Below are positions 55,267-64,000 of a stretch of DNA of 64,000 bases, one piece after another. The notes under the pieces were generated by a model that searched no databases, was not told the DNA's origin, and saw only the letters and a list, made by a program, of their open reading frames with translations. The number at the start of each line of letters is the position of its first letter. Position 1 is the stretch's first letter. This DNA is from a virus. The stretch lies in IMG/VR virus record IMGVR_UViG_3300042391_000692, positions 1 to 64,000 of that record. The stretch is one strand, 5' to 3'. A program made the position numbers and the translations under genes.

Positions 55267-56477
55267 TCTTCGATCTTTACAACATGATATTTAGGTTCGG
55301 CAACATGGTCACGGTAACGGTTGCCTGCGCGGTTATATTGCTCACCATTTCCAGAAATGATATCAACAACCCGGTCAATACATCTGTTATTCCAATCACT
55401 AATGAGACCCATGTTGTGATGAGGTGCTCTAAGAAGGTTTTGTAGTTTGTGATAGGCATCGTCTATGCTCCATGGTACGTAAAGCCGATTAGGGTCATTT
55501 GCAAAAGTTTCAGGGAAACTGCGATAAGCAGGATATAGAACGTTGGCTCCGAGGGTATCTGCTTCACTGACAGTGTTTGAGACCCAATCTTGTAGAGCAC
55601 AATTAAACAACACACGAGTATTGTTAAGGTGAGCATAGTATTCGTTCTTTGTGATGTTATCGTAGATTTTTAGTTTGCCTTCCGCCTCCATACGGCGGGC
55701 ACGTTCAATATACTCTGGGTTATTGGATCGTAGAGGTCCGCCACTGTATATTGCAAACTCACACGGCTCGCTGGTGAGCTCACTATACATTTCAATAAGA
55801 TCCATGAAGAAGCCAGGTTGCTTTTCCTGATCAAAACGAGCCGCGAAGCCGACTCTACGGGCACGTTGAACAAAGGGCGTGATGTTTTCCACGCCACCGA
55901 TCCGCTCCAGTACTTCTGATTTGCCAAATGCAAGACCGGAAATGTTGTAAATCGGAGCAGTCCATCCAGCAATGCGCATGTGCGCGACCATTTCCTCATT
56001 GGTTGCCAGTACTGCACCCCCCGAGAAAGCCACCATCTCATTGACCATTTGTTCATACAGTCCCATCCACTTCTGTAGACCCCACACATGCACAAAGTCA
56101 TCAGGGTCAATGGCCTGTGCCAAACAACGTACATAGATACGTGGACATTGTTCACGGGGAATCTGGTTCATGATGTAACCAAGACTTTCAAAGCCCGGCT
56201 GAAACATGTCTTCAAAGTAGATCACATCTTGACTAGTTACGTCGCCGTTCTTCATCATCTGAACCAAGTTCATCATCTGGCTCATGGCAAAGTAACTGCG
56301 GCCATGTGCGTCTAGTACTTGGCCTACCGAGATAGCTTGTGTGTTGTCAATTGTGGTGCCAGGAACATACACAACATCTAGGCCTCGACGTTCAAACACC
56401 CGTCGATTCCACTCAGTTAGCTGTAGTGTGTAACGGGCTTCGTAACTTTCCAAGCCCATGTAGTATAGTTTTCTCAT
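55263..56477 (-). CDS. GT4/GT1-type glycosyltransferase (GT-B fold)
   Basis: 404 aa. The second-half Rossmann region has VGFAARFDQEKQPGFFMDLI (family GRxxxxKG region) and SNTVSEADTLGANVLYPAYR (ExxxxGxxxxYP, the nucleotide-sugar E-x7-E variant). N-terminal half includes DVIYFEDMFQPG. Similar proteins occur in T4-like phages, sometimes for DNA glucosylation. In this genome target (DNA base or glycan) is uncertain. Confidence 0.8.
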   Translation of the reverse strand: MRKLYYMGLESYEARYTLQLTEWNRRVFERRGLDVVYVPGTTIDNTQAISVGQVLDAHGRSYFAMSQMMNLVQMMKNGDVTSQDVIYFEDMFQPGFESLGYIMNQIPREQCPRIYVRCLAQAIDPDDFVHVWGLQKWMGLYEQMVNEMVAFSGGAVLATNEEMVAHMRIAGWTAPIYNISGLAFGKSEVLERIGGVENITPFVQRARRVGFAARFDQEKQPGFFMDLIEMYSELTSEPCEFAIYSGGPLRSNNPEYIERARRMEAEGKLKIYDNITKNEYYAHLNNTRVLFNCALQDWVSNTVSEADTLGANVLYPAYRSFPETFANDPNRLYVPWSIDDAYHKLQNLLRAPHHNMGLISDWNNRCIDRVVDIISGNGEQYNRAGNRYRDHVAEPKYHVVKIEE

Positions 56478-56698
56478 TAAAATCTACCCGCCAATCTGCG
56501 AGTATCTTCGTCCCACATGTTCTTGGCATTCTTGTTTTGTGAATATTTGTTATACTGTTGCCAAGCATAACTCTTGAAGTTGTACAAGTCAGCCTCGTTG
56601 TAACGATAACCGTAGTCTTGACAGAACTCTCGGTACTGCTCGAGATGCTCAAAGATCTCAGCCACACGGGGATTAGAGCGGAGTGTGGGTTTTCCCAT
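56477..56698 (-). CDS. Conserved small phage protein, 73 aa
   Basis: MGKPTLRSNPRVAEIFEHLE; EYREFCQDYGYRYNEADLYN is common in T4-like marine phages, role unknown. One-base overlap with the GT gene. Confidence 0.7.
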   Translation of the reverse strand: MGKPTLRSNPRVAEIFEHLEQYREFCQDYGYRYNEADLYNFKSYAWQQYNKYSQNKNAKNMWDEDTRRLAGRF

Positions 56699-56709
56699 TT
56701 TATTTTCCT

Positions 56710-57162
56710 TTAGATTTTAACTGACATACTAGGGTGAGAAATTTCATATTTGATCAAGGCACCGTTCTCACCATCTTCGGCAACCTCAATCCAGACTGCG
56801 CGGTCAGGATACCTTTCGGCAATCTGCAAGTACAGATCGTCTGAGATCATTTCACAACTTTTAAAATCTAGTTGCAGGATGTCTCTGTTATATAGACCTT
56901 CCAACCAGCGTTTAAACTGAATAAATTCAATGTCTCGATCGTTGTGAAATACATCAATCCAAACACGGAAGTGAAAGATATGTCTATGTGCATTGGCTAG
57001 GAAGCTAACATCATACTCGCCTGCTGTGCATAGATTAGGATCTGTAGCGGCAGCAGGGTACTTGTGTATTCCTTCCTTGCGGAAAGTGACCCAGATTTTA
57101 CGTTCTGCTCGGCTCATGATTCTCTCACGCTGTTCTGCTAGTGCTTGATCTCGTTGATTCAT
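56710..57162 (-). CDS. QueD-like T-fold (PTPS) protein
   Basis: 150 aa. VTFRKEGIHKYPAAATDPNL opens; FLANAHRHIFHFRVWIDVFH resembles the paired His block of the pterin synthase T-fold, then FKSCEMISDDLYLQIAERYP is like the CxxE plus helix, and WIEVAEDGENGALIKYE the V.V.E strand. A second QueD paralog, or a divergent one with another substrate, near dpdA. Confidence is moderate because the zinc site is not standard. Confidence 0.6.
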   Translation of the reverse strand: MNQRDQALAEQRERIMSRAERKIWVTFRKEGIHKYPAAATDPNLCTAGEYDVSFLANAHRHIFHFRVWIDVFHNDRDIEFIQFKRWLEGLYNRDILQLDFKSCEMISDDLYLQIAERYPDRAVWIEVAEDGENGALIKYEISHPSMSVKI

Positions 57163-57662
57163 AATTTTTGATCCTGTTTATAATCATCCCACGAAGTAAA
57201 TGTTCTACGGCTCATTAAGCTATGTAGACTATGACACCAGACCCCAGGATTGGTTGCCGCAAAGTCTTTGTCATCTATTTTTAACATTGTATTATAATTC
57301 CACAGCTTTGTATACGGTACACTTACTCGAATTTGTGGAATAAAATTTTGATAGTCGCAAAGAGGACCATCGTTAAACTCTTCCACGTGCGTGATTGGGA
57401 TATCCAAACTGCACAAGTGGCCGTCACGCAAGAATGGCTCGATCATGCTTTCCCAATGTTGCCATTCTGATCTGTCAACAGGATGAAAACTGTGGTTAGC
57501 ACCAAAGAAAATGTGTTCACACTGTTCATTGGCTAGATGCTGTTTGATTTCAGTATAAGATTGAACTCCAACTACAAACAGTGTCTTTTTACCAAATGCT
57601 GGTGTGCGTTCAACTTCAGTGCCTACAAAAAAGTTGACGTTGTCGTGACCTTCGCGGTTCAT
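57159..57662 (-). CDS. Conserved protein linked to the deazaguanine genes, unknown
   Basis: 167 aa. MNREGHDNVNFFVGTEVERT and VGVQSYTEIKQHL, then HIFFGANHSFHPVD...EWQHWE and TNPGVWCHSLHS. I recall this as an unnamed gene often beside dpdA/queD in phages. Four-base overlaps on both sides tie it to dpdA and the QueD-like gene. Confidence 0.65.
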   Translation of the reverse strand: MNREGHDNVNFFVGTEVERTPAFGKKTLFVVGVQSYTEIKQHLANEQCEHIFFGANHSFHPVDRSEWQHWESMIEPFLRDGHLCSLDIPITHVEEFNDGPLCDYQNFIPQIRVSVPYTKLWNYNTMLKIDDKDFAATNPGVWCHSLHSLMSRRTFTSWDDYKQDQKL

Positions 57663-59272
57663 TGTGTTGCTTCTAATTGATCAAGTTTATCGGTATCCAG
57701 ATCCTCGGGTTCGGTCTCTGGCTCTTCAAAGCTAAACAATGCATTAAATTGTGTACGTGCGTTCATGGTCTTCTTGCCTTTAAACCCACGTGTGCCCACA
57801 ATCTGCATCCAGTAGCCACTGTACAATTGTATGATATCTTCGGCAGTTTGTCTATCCGGTGCGGCAAAAATAGCTTCCACAATGTCTTCAAAACGAGCAT
57901 AGTCTCCCCCATCTCTGCGCATCATGGCCGGATGTTCTCCACGATCAAAACGCTGATTGGCTTCTTGTACCGCAGTTAGGTGCATCCAAACATTGTGTCC
58001 CATGAGCAGAGCATAGCTAAAACTATCCCAGGATGTTTTGCCCCACTTGCCGTTTTTGTTAACATCAGGCAACACATCATACAATGCAGGGTCTTGAAAG
58101 TTTGCTGGGGTAAGAGTAACGCCGGGTTTTGGAACGCCCGACTTGTAGATACAAATATCCTTCATGGTCAACATGTCACTTATAGGACTGTCAGTCCAGT
58201 TAGGATAGATACCGTCTGCAACAACGCCAGTGCTCCACTTGCGAGTGTCTGTGCTGTACTTTTTGTCATCGGCTGAAGGAGCCATACGATAACTCCACTT
58301 TGAATCATGTTCAAATACATTTTCGTAGTATACTTGTCCATTGGCTGTGGCAAGGAATGGGCTGGCACAATCAAAGGAAATAGTAAAAGCCGGGTTAACG
58401 TATTTTCTAACTGCCCTTTGAATCACGGTGAGTAGCACAGCCCATTCCAACTTTGATGTTCCCAAAAAGTGCATCCAGTCATGTTTGCCCTCTTGTAACA
58501 AATTATCGTAGCGCAAGGCAACTAGTCGGCGTAACACCAGGTGAACGTCGCACATGTTCTGACCACCCATGCTCCACCCATTGAAGTGAGTGTCTGGATA
58601 CTTTACTGGGTCACAATATTCCTTCATGATCTCATACCATTCGTCTGCACTGGTATGATTGTCACCTTGCAGTACATTTAGAATCTTGGTGCCACCATTG
58701 GCAACACCTTTACGATGCTTCATGAAGTATTCGTTGTTGAACTTGGTGGCATCCACTGCTTCTTGCAGTGTGGAGATTTGACAGGCCTTGCTTGCTGTCT
58801 TGTCATGAATAACCCAAGTCGGAATATCCAGTGTCATGCAGTAATCAGAAACGTTGTCTAGCCAGTTAAGAACTAACTCACGTTTCTTTTGAGCCTTGGC
58901 ACACCCCGAGTTGGCTCGCCAATCACCTTCCCACAAGCCCTTGGCAATCTGGAAACCGCCTGAATCTCCCAAGAGAAACGTGCCTGGCTCACGGTTCCGT
59001 ACCATGTCTTCTGACCAATCTTGTTTGTTAAGATCAAGATTAGCATGGCCCCCAGATGCAAGTGACCAACGATAAGGAAACAACGCCTTGTTGGAATTAA
59101 GCCAGTTAAGCTGTTCTATATCAGCAAGTCCCTGAGGGAATCGTGCTGGATCCACATAGTGTTCGTTCCTTTGCCGTCCCACAAATGTGGCATAGAATCC
59201 CGAGATGGCTGGAAGGAACACAGCGTAGTCTGATTGTTTGGCGGTGAGATTGTCTTGAGTTGGTTCTGTCAT
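57659..59272 (-). CDS. dpdA: DpdA-type tRNA-guanine transglycosylase homolog for DNA
   Basis: 537 aa, longer than Tgt. The TGT signature LLGDSGGFQIA is at 101-111 (D103), a partner Asp in MTLDIPTWVIHD, and ISFDCASPF the likely nucleophile block; NGWSMGGQN is the GG substrate loop. DpdA exchanges guanine in DNA for a preQ0-type base. The zinc-cysteine set of bacterial Tgt is not evident. Operon with the 167-aa protein and QueD-like gene. Confidence 0.9.
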   Translation of the reverse strand: MTEPTQDNLTAKQSDYAVFLPAISGFYATFVGRQRNEHYVDPARFPQGLADIEQLNWLNSNKALFPYRWSLASGGHANLDLNKQDWSEDMVRNREPGTFLLGDSGGFQIAKGLWEGDWRANSGCAKAQKKRELVLNWLDNVSDYCMTLDIPTWVIHDKTASKACQISTLQEAVDATKFNNEYFMKHRKGVANGGTKILNVLQGDNHTSADEWYEIMKEYCDPVKYPDTHFNGWSMGGQNMCDVHLVLRRLVALRYDNLLQEGKHDWMHFLGTSKLEWAVLLTVIQRAVRKYVNPAFTISFDCASPFLATANGQVYYENVFEHDSKWSYRMAPSADDKKYSTDTRKWSTGVVADGIYPNWTDSPISDMLTMKDICIYKSGVPKPGVTLTPANFQDPALYDVLPDVNKNGKWGKTSWDSFSYALLMGHNVWMHLTAVQEANQRFDRGEHPAMMRRDGGDYARFEDIVEAIFAAPDRQTAEDIIQLYSGYWMQIVGTRGFKGKKTMNARTQFNALFSFEEPETEPEDLDTDKLDQLEATQ

Positions 59273-59622
59273 GTTACTAAGTGCTGTGCTAATACCATAC
59301 AGCTAATCCAAACCCATATAGTGTTAAATCCTACCAAGGTTGGTAATAGTTTTTTCTCACTAGCCCAGATAAGTGTTAGGCTTGTTGCTAGAGTAAAGAA
59401 ATATAACCACCAAAGGCTAATACCAAATATCAAACCAGGAATAATGATAACAGCCTTGGCTGTCCAACTAGCAAACTCTACAGTATTGTAGTCAGTCCAG
59501 TATTCCTTTGTAAACCACATGCCATAGCATTCTTTAATCTTATCAAACCCAATGTGGCGATATACAGCACCACACAGAACCAAGAACGCTAAACAAGCGG
59601 ATAATATTTGTACGTTATTCAT
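59269..59622 (-). CDS. Small membrane protein, four segments
   Basis: 117 aa. Membrane segments at about 4-20, 46-66, 70-88 and 95-113. ATGA overlaps with dpdA and sliding clamp. Function unknown. Confidence 0.65.
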   Translation of the reverse strand: MNNVQILSACLAFLVLCGAVYRHIGFDKIKECYGMWFTKEYWTDYNTVEFASWTAKAVIIIPGLIFGISLWWLYFFTLATSLTLIWASEKKLLPTLVGFNTIWVWISCMVLAQHLVT

Positions 59623-60344
59623 TATTTAGATTGCGCCGGAAGGATGTAATTGTAAACAGCCAAGCCAGAATCCACAGTGATCTGTGCGGCACCGTCATCG
59701 CTGATGCGCACAACTTTGTCACCAGTCAAGTCCATGATGCTGACAAACTGTTTGGCAGGCCATGACCATGTGCGCTTCAATGCACCATTCACTCCGGGAT
59801 GGAACACAAAGTTACCTGAGTGCGTTGAATGGTCACCAAAGAAAAATTTCAAGTCGCTGTTTTCAGTCTTGGCTTGAAAGTTGGGCTCTTCAGCGTTGGC
59901 GCTCATCTGCCACTTCAGTCGCTGAATAGCGGCATTGGTGGGTTCAAATTCAATGTGCCAAGGCACAGCTCGCATCTTGGCAGTTTTCAACTTGTCATTC
60001 ACAATGCCAGCTGACATAAAACGATAGTTGTTTTTGAAGTCGCCCACTTTGTTTTCAAAGCTGATGCCGTCAGGATCACCACTTGATCCGCGTGTGATAG
60101 CAAGTGTGGCATTTTCTTTGTATTCTTGCAAGTTCAACAAAGTTTTAAGTTTGCTCAAGTTAGGCATACCAAATGTGCCAATAAAGTCTGCTACAGGGTT
60201 TTTAAATTCAGCCTGCACAACCACGCTGAGGTCTTCAGCTAAGCCGCTGACAGTGGTGGTATTTGTATCTCCAACAATTTTGATCAGGTCAATGCAACCA
60301 AGATCAAAAGTGTGTTCAACCAAGTCTAATAGATAATCTTTCAT
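59622..60344 (-). CDS. Sliding clamp (T4 gp45-like)
   Basis: 240 aa, about the length of gp45. Two-domain beta-rich layout with NNYRFMSAGIV mid-protein and the final YNYILPAQSK. It tethers the polymerase encoded two genes upstream and may act in late transcription. Own promoter at 60364-60392. Confidence 0.85.
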   Translation of the reverse strand: MKDYLLDLVEHTFDLGCIDLIKIVGDTNTTTVSGLAEDLSVVVQAEFKNPVADFIGTFGMPNLSKLKTLLNLQEYKENATLAITRGSSGDPDGISFENKVGDFKNNYRFMSAGIVNDKLKTAKMRAVPWHIEFEPTNAAIQRLKWQMSANAEEPNFQAKTENSDLKFFFGDHSTHSGNFVFHPGVNGALKRTWSWPAKQFVSIMDLTGDKVVRISDDGAAQITVDSGLAVYNYILPAQSK

Positions 60345-60363
60345 ACAGTTCTCCTAAGTGTGT

Positions 60364-60392
60364 AGTATAAGGGTTTTATTTGGTTTTTGCAA
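60364..60392 (-). promoter_or_regulatory. Sigma70-type promoter of the clamp
   Basis: Minus strand TTGCAA, 17 bp, TATACT; AGGAG precedes the ATG at 60344. Confidence 0.65.
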
Positions 60393-61320
60393 CCAGTTTG
60401 GCTAATGCTTGCCCGCCTTTGAGGCTGGTAAGTTCGCCAGGCTTTCGAAATTCAATCCAACTGACATCGCCAGCGCCGTCATGTGAATAAACATATTCCC
60501 AACCAATTCGGTCAGCATGCTGTCTAATATAACGCTGTGGTGTGTAGCACATAAAAAATCTTTCACTTAGTCCAGCGCCTTGCTCTCGGTCAGCATTGTT
60601 GTAAGTAAAGATCACATGGCCGCCGGGTCTGCATTTTACAAACAGCTCATTGAGATAACGTTCAATAACAGACATAGGTTTGTAGTTGAAGAAGTTGTAG
60701 GCAAATACCAAGCCAAACGAGTTGTTGGGCAAGTCATCTAAAATGTTGGCTTCTCGACGATCATCAATGATATATTGTCTTAGGCGGCGTTGATACTCTG
60801 GCGTGAACTGTTGCACAGCAGGATCCAATAGCTCTTGATGATGATCCACCACGTACAGTGGATCCAGTGGCACTAGTTCTTCAATGTAGTTTTCTCGGCC
60901 TGGCCTAAAAATCAATCCTGGATGGTGCCAGTCTGCTAGATTGCGCAAGTGACTGCGCAGAATCATGTTGCTGTCGGGATCAATACTTAGTCTACGATCC
61001 AGGATGTACTGATTGGTTTCAAACGGCATCTCATGATCAAAAATGCGCTGACTTTCTCTAAAGTATTCGCCTTCCATGTCTGCACGTTGATTGTACAGAC
61101 GCTCGTGCAAGGTGTTTAGAGTGCGACCATAGACATCAATAGAGGCCAACACGTCTTGATAGTTACGCTCTAGTTCTTTGGCAGTAACTCCTATTTGTAT
61201 AGGATGAGTGGTTACTCTTTCAAGCACAGCTTCAAGATTGCGCATGGCAGGGCGACACGCAACATCAGCTTTGATGCTGTCTAACAAATTTAAATATGCA
61301 ACAATTTCACTTAACTTCAT
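60376..61320 (-). CDS. SAM-dependent methyltransferase-like protein
   Basis: 314 aa. DDLPNNSFGLVFAYNFFNYK then RPGGHVIFTYNNADRE give motif IV-VI of the class I methyltransferase fold; the glycine-rich motif I is weak. The N-terminal 100 residues form a coiled helix. Recalled in marine T4-like phages beside the clamp. Substrate unknown; SAHH at 17191 would clear its product. Confidence 0.65.
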   Translation of the reverse strand: MKLSEIVAYLNLLDSIKADVACRPAMRNLEAVLERVTTHPIQIGVTAKELERNYQDVLASIDVYGRTLNTLHERLYNQRADMEGEYFRESQRIFDHEMPFETNQYILDRRLSIDPDSNMILRSHLRNLADWHHPGLIFRPGRENYIEELVPLDPLYVVDHHQELLDPAVQQFTPEYQRRLRQYIIDDRREANILDDLPNNSFGLVFAYNFFNYKPMSVIERYLNELFVKCRPGGHVIFTYNNADREQGAGLSERFFMCYTPQRYIRQHADRIGWEYVYSHDGAGDVSWIEFRKPGELTSLKGGQALAKLVAKTK

Positions 61321-63977
61321 TCGAAACTAAACAGACTAGTAAATGTATTTTCTGTGTTGGTTGCAGACGCAAGTTCCCAATCCAACACACCCAGCAAGTT
61401 GTCAATCTTTTGATCCACAACAGTTGCTTCCATCAAGCCATCATCAAACGGCAATTCTGTAAACCACGCAGGCAGTCGTTGCTCATCAGTGGGGTATCCA
61501 ATTGAAGTCCACCCAAGAGCGTTGCTTTTAAGTTTGCATACAATGGTTTTCATACCATCAACAATTTGCATACTGTAGTTGTCGCTGTTCATCTTGCGCA
61601 TGTTATTCCAGTTGATTGCGGCTCGCACATGACCCGGCATGTTTGCTTTGCCCAGTCGTGTTTCTTCTGCCGCATACTTGGTCAAGTTGTTCACACGCTT
61701 GGGTGAACCTTTCTCCCAACCTGGCCGCTCCATAAACTCATACTTGAATTCACGTATGCGTTCCACAATCTCATCTTTACCTGCACCAGCAAGTAGTTTA
61801 TTTAGAATTTCCAACAAGAAGTCTTGAATTACTTTGGGAGTGTCACTGCGTTTTAGATCCAATCCTGTGGCCTTGGTCTTGCCAATTTTGCCTTCTACGT
61901 CCAGCCGCTTGCCTTCAATGTCAATGGCATTCACAGCATAACGCTTCTTGGTGATAAACAAACCACGATCTGCCACAGTCTCACGACCACACTTGATCAA
62001 TGCGCCCATGTCTCGGGGGCAGTGAAAAGCCTGTTCCATGAAGCCAGGGAAACTTTCGTTGACTTGGTCAGCAAGGTTGTCATACAGTTGAATACAAGTT
62101 TCTTTCGACCAGGCCATCCTGCCTTCCTCAACTTCCTTCTTGAGTACCGGCCAAGCGGAGAAATAACAAGAGTCTGTGTCCCCGTAAATGATTGCTTTAC
62201 CCACATGGTCGTATTCGCCTGTAATAAGTTCATTGAGGTGGGCATCCATGTGCCTGGCAATACTTCTACCAGTGAGCGTAGTGGACTGCCCAATACGCTT
62301 GTCAAAGAACCTACAGCCCGGGTTAAGAATAGCCCCGTAGAGACTGTTGAGGTTAATCTTTTTAACCAGTTGTCGCTTGTCCCAGAATGCAATTTCTTTA
62401 GCATCTTTTGCGTCCTTCTTCTTGGCTTGCAGTTCTTTACGTTCTTCATACCAACGCTCTAGCAAGCCGGGAATGATACCCTTTTTCTCAAATGTAAGGA
62501 TAGTACCATTGGCAGTGAGGATCCAAGGTTGGTTAGAGTCAAAGATAATCGTCCAAATCTCGGCAGCTGAGTGTACTGACTCTTCGCCGTTCTCCCAGTC
62601 AATGGTAATCTCTGTGCCACGTTGTTGTTCCATCACAGCAGTGTATTCCAGGCTGGCAAAGATACCTTCCCATGCGCCTGCAAAACTCTGTCCCTTGGCC
62701 ATGTTGGCTTTGATCAAATGATCTGTCATGGTCTGGCGCAGTTGTCCTACCACCGTCTCTGGTCCCATGTTCATGGCACGAATTGCTGATGGATACAGTG
62801 AGTTAATGTCAACTGATCCAATCCACTCATGCACACCCTTCTTGGGATACGCAACATACGCACCAGCGGCCTGTGTGTCTTCGTCTGTAAGCCGTTGCTT
62901 GCGGTTGGGCACAACCATGCCACGTTCATGAGCTTCATTGATAATAGCTTGCTCAGTCACTGCCACAGCACCCATTGTGGTTTGTAGCAACACAGTATTG
63001 GCATGGGCAAGTTCGTTAGCAAGATCAAGAAACCGCAATTTTTTATCTAATCTTGCAATCAGCATTGTATCTTGACGGTTGTATTCAATAAACTTTTTAA
63101 AGTGTTGGTTATACAAAGCATCCAAGGTGCCTTCAAACTGTGTTTTGCGCTCGCCCAGTTCGTGTTCACCAATGGCATCCAGGCTATACGAGTGACGCTC
63201 CTCGTATGTGTACTTGCGATACAGTTGCATATAGTCCATATGCACACGACCAATCAAGTCATAAGTTTCGTTTTCAGCACCAAAGCGTTCAAACACACGC
63301 TTCTTGGGCAACTGACCCCACAAGCAGAATTTACGTGTATCATCTTTGCTGAGTACCCGCACACATCTGTTGACAGTGTAGGGAATGTCATAGCCTTCAG
63401 AGTTCCAGCCTGTTAGAATGTCAGCGTCGTCAATTAGATCCAGGAAGGTCTTGATCATCTCTGATTCTTCAGTAAACAGGATTGTATTTTCAAAGTCCTT
63501 GACCAAGTCTTGCGCTGTTTCCCAACTCATGTGTGCTGGCGGCACTGCTAGTGTGACTATCTGATCCAACCAGTCTAGGTAGACTGAAATAGCAGTGATA
63601 GGATTGAACGGATCCGACACAGGACTAAATCCACGCTCCTTGTCAAACGCCACCTCAATGTCAAAAAACGCTGTGTGTAGTTCAGGCGCATTTTGATCTT
63701 TGTAGTTTTCTTCAAGGCATCTAAATATGGGATTGATGTCGCTCTCATAAAGTTGCTTGCCGCTTTGGATACGTACTTCTTTGCGGAACTCTTTGTTGTT
63801 GCGTGTACTAAATCTTGATACAGGTGTGCCGTAGATACTTTGGAATTTGCCACGAGCATCGTCGTAGTAAAAAATGTAATTTGCTGGATACTCTCGGTAG
63901 ACTCTTACACCGTCTCGGCGTTCTACAGTATGAATGCGATCGTGTTCACGATCAAAAAGTGCGTCAATATAACTCAT
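61317..63977 (-). CDS. Family B DNA polymerase (T4 gp43-like)
   Basis: 886 aa. Exo I FFDIEVAF, Exo II NSEGYDIPY and Exo III YNRQDTML present; polymerase motif A SVDINSLYPSAIR, motif B KKINLNSLYGAI, motif C IIYGDTDSCY intact; the C-terminal tail ends LFSFE, a clamp-binding type end. It is the replicative enzyme, with proofreading. Four-base overlap with the methyltransferase gene. Confidence 0.97.
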   Translation of the reverse strand: MSYIDALFDREHDRIHTVERRDGVRVYREYPANYIFYYDDARGKFQSIYGTPVSRFSTRNNKEFRKEVRIQSGKQLYESDINPIFRCLEENYKDQNAPELHTAFFDIEVAFDKERGFSPVSDPFNPITAISVYLDWLDQIVTLAVPPAHMSWETAQDLVKDFENTILFTEESEMIKTFLDLIDDADILTGWNSEGYDIPYTVNRCVRVLSKDDTRKFCLWGQLPKKRVFERFGAENETYDLIGRVHMDYMQLYRKYTYEERHSYSLDAIGEHELGERKTQFEGTLDALYNQHFKKFIEYNRQDTMLIARLDKKLRFLDLANELAHANTVLLQTTMGAVAVTEQAIINEAHERGMVVPNRKQRLTDEDTQAAGAYVAYPKKGVHEWIGSVDINSLYPSAIRAMNMGPETVVGQLRQTMTDHLIKANMAKGQSFAGAWEGIFASLEYTAVMEQQRGTEITIDWENGEESVHSAAEIWTIIFDSNQPWILTANGTILTFEKKGIIPGLLERWYEERKELQAKKKDAKDAKEIAFWDKRQLVKKINLNSLYGAILNPGCRFFDKRIGQSTTLTGRSIARHMDAHLNELITGEYDHVGKAIIYGDTDSCYFSAWPVLKKEVEEGRMAWSKETCIQLYDNLADQVNESFPGFMEQAFHCPRDMGALIKCGRETVADRGLFITKKRYAVNAIDIEGKRLDVEGKIGKTKATGLDLKRSDTPKVIQDFLLEILNKLLAGAGKDEIVERIREFKYEFMERPGWEKGSPKRVNNLTKYAAEETRLGKANMPGHVRAAINWNNMRKMNSDNYSMQIVDGMKTIVCKLKSNALGWTSIGYPTDEQRLPAWFTELPFDDGLMEATVVDQKIDNLLGVLDWELASATNTENTFTSLFSFE

Positions 63978-64000
63978 TGTTCTCCGTTTGTGGCCGGGTG

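Overview
The window looks like the left-transcribed part of a large T4-like myovirus genome, probably from a virus of a betaproteobacterium (Burkholderiales-like). The viral markers are a T4 gp43-type family B DNA polymerase, a gp45-type sliding clamp, a T4-RNase-H-type 5' nuclease, a MoxR/VWA pair, ThyX, dense ATGA-overlapping genes, and almost every gene on the minus strand. The host guess rests on two TctC/Bug-type receptors, a circularly permuted (two-piece) tmRNA whose tag ORF reads ANDEQFALAA, and sigma70-type promoters (TTGACM-N17-TATAAT). No database search was possible; family calls come from motifs and recall.

Layout. 1-7 kb: surface-glycan genes (two glycosyltransferase-like proteins, a 739-aa repeat protein on the plus strand, DegT aminotransferase, NAD-sugar epimerase, SGNH hydrolase). 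7-14.5 kb: ThyX, small conserved phage proteins, VWA metallopeptidase and MoxR ATPase. 14.6-21 kb: metabolic genes (TctC receptor, phosphoesterase, P-loop kinase, tyrosine phosphatase, SAH hydrolase, RNA polymerase omega-like protein, AhpD, class II aldolase, AhpC). 21.1-27.4 kb: an RNA island with 27 tRNAs, the permuted tmRNA and several structured RNA segments; three more tRNAs lie at 34.0-34.7 kb. I count 30 tRNAs, together serving all 20 amino acids and including an initiator tRNA. 27.4-33.5 kb: a TRAP DctP-like receptor without signal peptide, two PP-loop ATPases flanking a flavin-dependent halogenase, and a second TctC-like receptor. 33.5-43.8 kb: mostly small phage proteins, plus GIY-YIG protein, flap nuclease, MazG-like protein, cytidylyltransferase. 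43.8-59.3 kb: deazaguanine genes (QueE, QueD, a second QueD-like protein, FolE, DpdA) mixed with radical SAM, phosphoribosyltransferase, Rieske oxygenase, PP-loop ATPase, HIT and sugar genes. 59.3-64 kb: replication genes.

How it fits together. FolE, QueD, QueE and DpdA are most of a pathway that makes 7-deazaguanine and inserts it into DNA; a canonical QueC is not visible. The tRNA set, initiator tRNA and tmRNA suggest the virus supplies much of the decoding and ribosome-rescue RNA itself. The halogenase/PP-loop/receptor block, the Rieske/PP-loop block and AhpC/AhpD are accessory metabolism. Many operons start at a recognisable extended -10 promoter (TTGACC-N14-TGCTATAAT), so host-type polymerase is expected to read them.
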